Shown: positions 62,801 through 64,000 of the stretch, piece by piece
How positions within the stretch are numbered: the stretch's first letter is position 1
Layout of the letters: every line of letters begins with the position of its first letter
Assembly (NCBI GenBank): GCA_963576785.1
Contig: OY756142.1
Span: forward strand, 3,348,001 to 3,412,000
Direction: 5' to 3'
From: Chlorophyllum brunneum
Taxonomy: Eukaryota; Basidiomycota; Agaricomycetes; Agaricales; Agaricaceae
Length of the DNA: 64,000 nucleotides
The notes under the pieces: generated by a model
What the model saw: only the letters and a program-made list of their open reading frames with translations
The model's database searches: none
What the model was told of the DNA's origin: nothing
Position numbers and translations under genes: made by a program

Positions 62801-63772
62801 TTGTCCGTATGTGTGTGTGCATACGGAGAATCTTGTTGGGTTGTTTACGTGTATTTTTGTGAAAGGGAGTGAGAGGGGGAGGTTGAATGATGTGGCTGTT
62901 ACGACTGTGAAGAGAGGGATGGGTGGGAGGTATGGGAATAAGGTTTGTTTTGTCGTTTGGTGTGTGGTTTTTTTTTTTTTTCGGCTGACTTGTGCGACTT
63001 TTTTTTTTTGCTGGTGAGAATAGGGAGCGATTGTTGCAAGGCTTGTGATTGGAGATACGTCGGTTTGTATTATCAATTGTCATCTTGCTGCTGGACAGAA
63101 TGCGGTTAGGAGAAGGAATGCGGATGCTGCTGGGATTTTGGAGGAAAAGACGGTTTTTCCTGCTGGTGAGCATTCGTTGGCGTATGTTGGTGGTGGTGAT
63201 GGTTCTATGGTATTGGATCATGAAATCGTCTTTGTGAGTTTTTTTCCATTCCAATTTATCGAATAAAGCTTAATGAGGATTTATAGTTTCATGGGGATCT
63301 TAATTATCGTATTGATCATCGTCGAGATGCTATCATCGCCGCAATACGCGCAAACGATCTAAGTTCGCTCTATCAACATGATCAACTCCTACGTGAAATC
63401 AAACATAATCGTGGATGTCGATTACGAGGATTTTCAGAAGGACCACTTTTATTCGCACCGACGTATAAATATAATAGGAAATCGAACGAATATGATACGT
63501 CGGAGAAACATCGAGCACCGGCGTGGTGTGATAGGATATTGTGGAGATCGAGAGTTGTTGGGGGGAGGGTTCGGTTGAGGGAGTATAGGAGGTATGAAGT
63601 GAATGTGTCGGATCATAGGCCTGTTTCGGGGAGTTTTGATGTTGGGGTTAAGGTTGTTGATTGGGGGGAGAGGGAGAGGAAGAGGAGGGAGGTGGAGAGG
63701 GAGTGGGTTGGGGTTGAGGAGAGGTTGTTGGGTTGTGCGAAGGAGTTTTATGGGGGTTTGATGTTGTTGTGA
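59826..63772 (+). CDS. WD40-containing inositol polyphosphate 5-phosphatase
   Basis: Six exons, 59826-60232, 60284-60568, 60619-62411, 62458-62942, 63024-63233 and 63287-63772, encode 1221 residues. The long N-terminus is Ser/Pro-rich with poly-Pro tracts, which are likely SH3 ligands. A beta-propeller-like region (about 420-810) contains repeats such as VYVGHEEGYISLWSL, LWAGARNGMISVYDV and SVGRDECLRLWDG. The IPPc domain follows: VLLVSWNCD, AFGFQEVIDLE, NCHLAAGQNAV, FHGDLNYRI (from 1061), APTYKYN, PAWCDRILW (from 1139) and SDHRPV (1168). Those are the metal and phosphate residues of the 5-phosphatase family, so the enzyme should act on the 5-phosphate of inositol lipids such as PI(4,5)P2. The C-terminal tail after the domain is short and basic. 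Confidence 0.93.
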
Positions 63773-63807
63773 GGTGGTGATGATATTGGTTCTGGGTTAC
63801 TAGGTAA

Positions 63808-63863
63808 GGATTGGATTGGATTGGATTGGATTGTACTCTTTTTTTTTTTTTTTTTTTTTTTTT
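63808..63863 (+). repeat. GGATT microsatellite and T25 run
   Basis: About five tandem copies of a GGATT unit (63808-63832) are followed after TACTC by an uninterrupted run of 25 T (63839-63863). It lies just downstream of the 5-phosphatase stop, probably in its 3'-UTR. Confidence 0.85.
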
Positions 63864-64000
63864 CATTGAGTTTTTTTCTTAGCATGGGACTGGGTGTGGT
63901 ACAGACTATTTTTAATGTGTAGTATTAGTTGGACCAATGGGATACTTTGGCTATGTAAGCGTTTTGTGGTTGAGACACGACTTGCACTGTGTGATTATCT

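Overview
The window reads as genomic DNA of a mushroom-forming basidiomycete (Agaricomycete). Genes are packed with short (about 50-60 nt) GT..AG introns. Fungus-specific families such as FunK1 kinases and DUF6533-type membrane proteins sit beside ordinary housekeeping genes. I resolved most genes exon by exon from splice sites, reading-frame phase and conserved motifs; nothing was checked against a database.

Left third (1-18.5 kb): a rearranged array built from two neighbours, a FunK1 protein kinase gene (+) and the 3' end of a Yta7/ATAD2-type AAA-bromodomain gene (-). In order: a near-identical but broken 2.2-kb copy of the Yta7 gene (205-2425), a decayed FunK1 (2426-3557), a DUF6533 membrane-protein gene (4218-5714), an intact FunK1 (6999-9895), an older 244-bp remnant of the Yta7 3' end (10191-10434), a second intact FunK1 (10474-13100), and the complete Yta7 gene (13538-18484, minus).

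Middle (19-35 kb): a rhodopsin/PTH11-like membrane protein, a coiled-coil zinc-finger protein, methylthioadenosine phosphorylase (methionine salvage), a small secreted two-LysM protein, a decayed FunK1, a seven-TM protein, and long stretches with no recognisable gene.

Right half (35-64 kb): mostly conserved single genes. These are a secreted S10 serine carboxypeptidase with an 8-nt micro-exon, the Pdx2/Sno1 glutaminase of vitamin B6 synthesis, a two-RRM hnRNP-like protein, a GH85 endo-beta-N-acetylglucosaminidase, an O6-alkylguanine-DNA alkyltransferase, the Rna14/CstF-77 subunit of the mRNA 3'-end processing machinery, a Bud14/Tea4-type SH3 plus Ras-association polarity protein, and a WD40-inositol polyphosphate 5-phosphatase. 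Two more FunK1 pseudogenes lie between them.

In all, six FunK1 loci (two intact, four decayed) occur in 64 kb. I see no CRISPR array, no rRNA, no convincing tRNA and no complete transposon.
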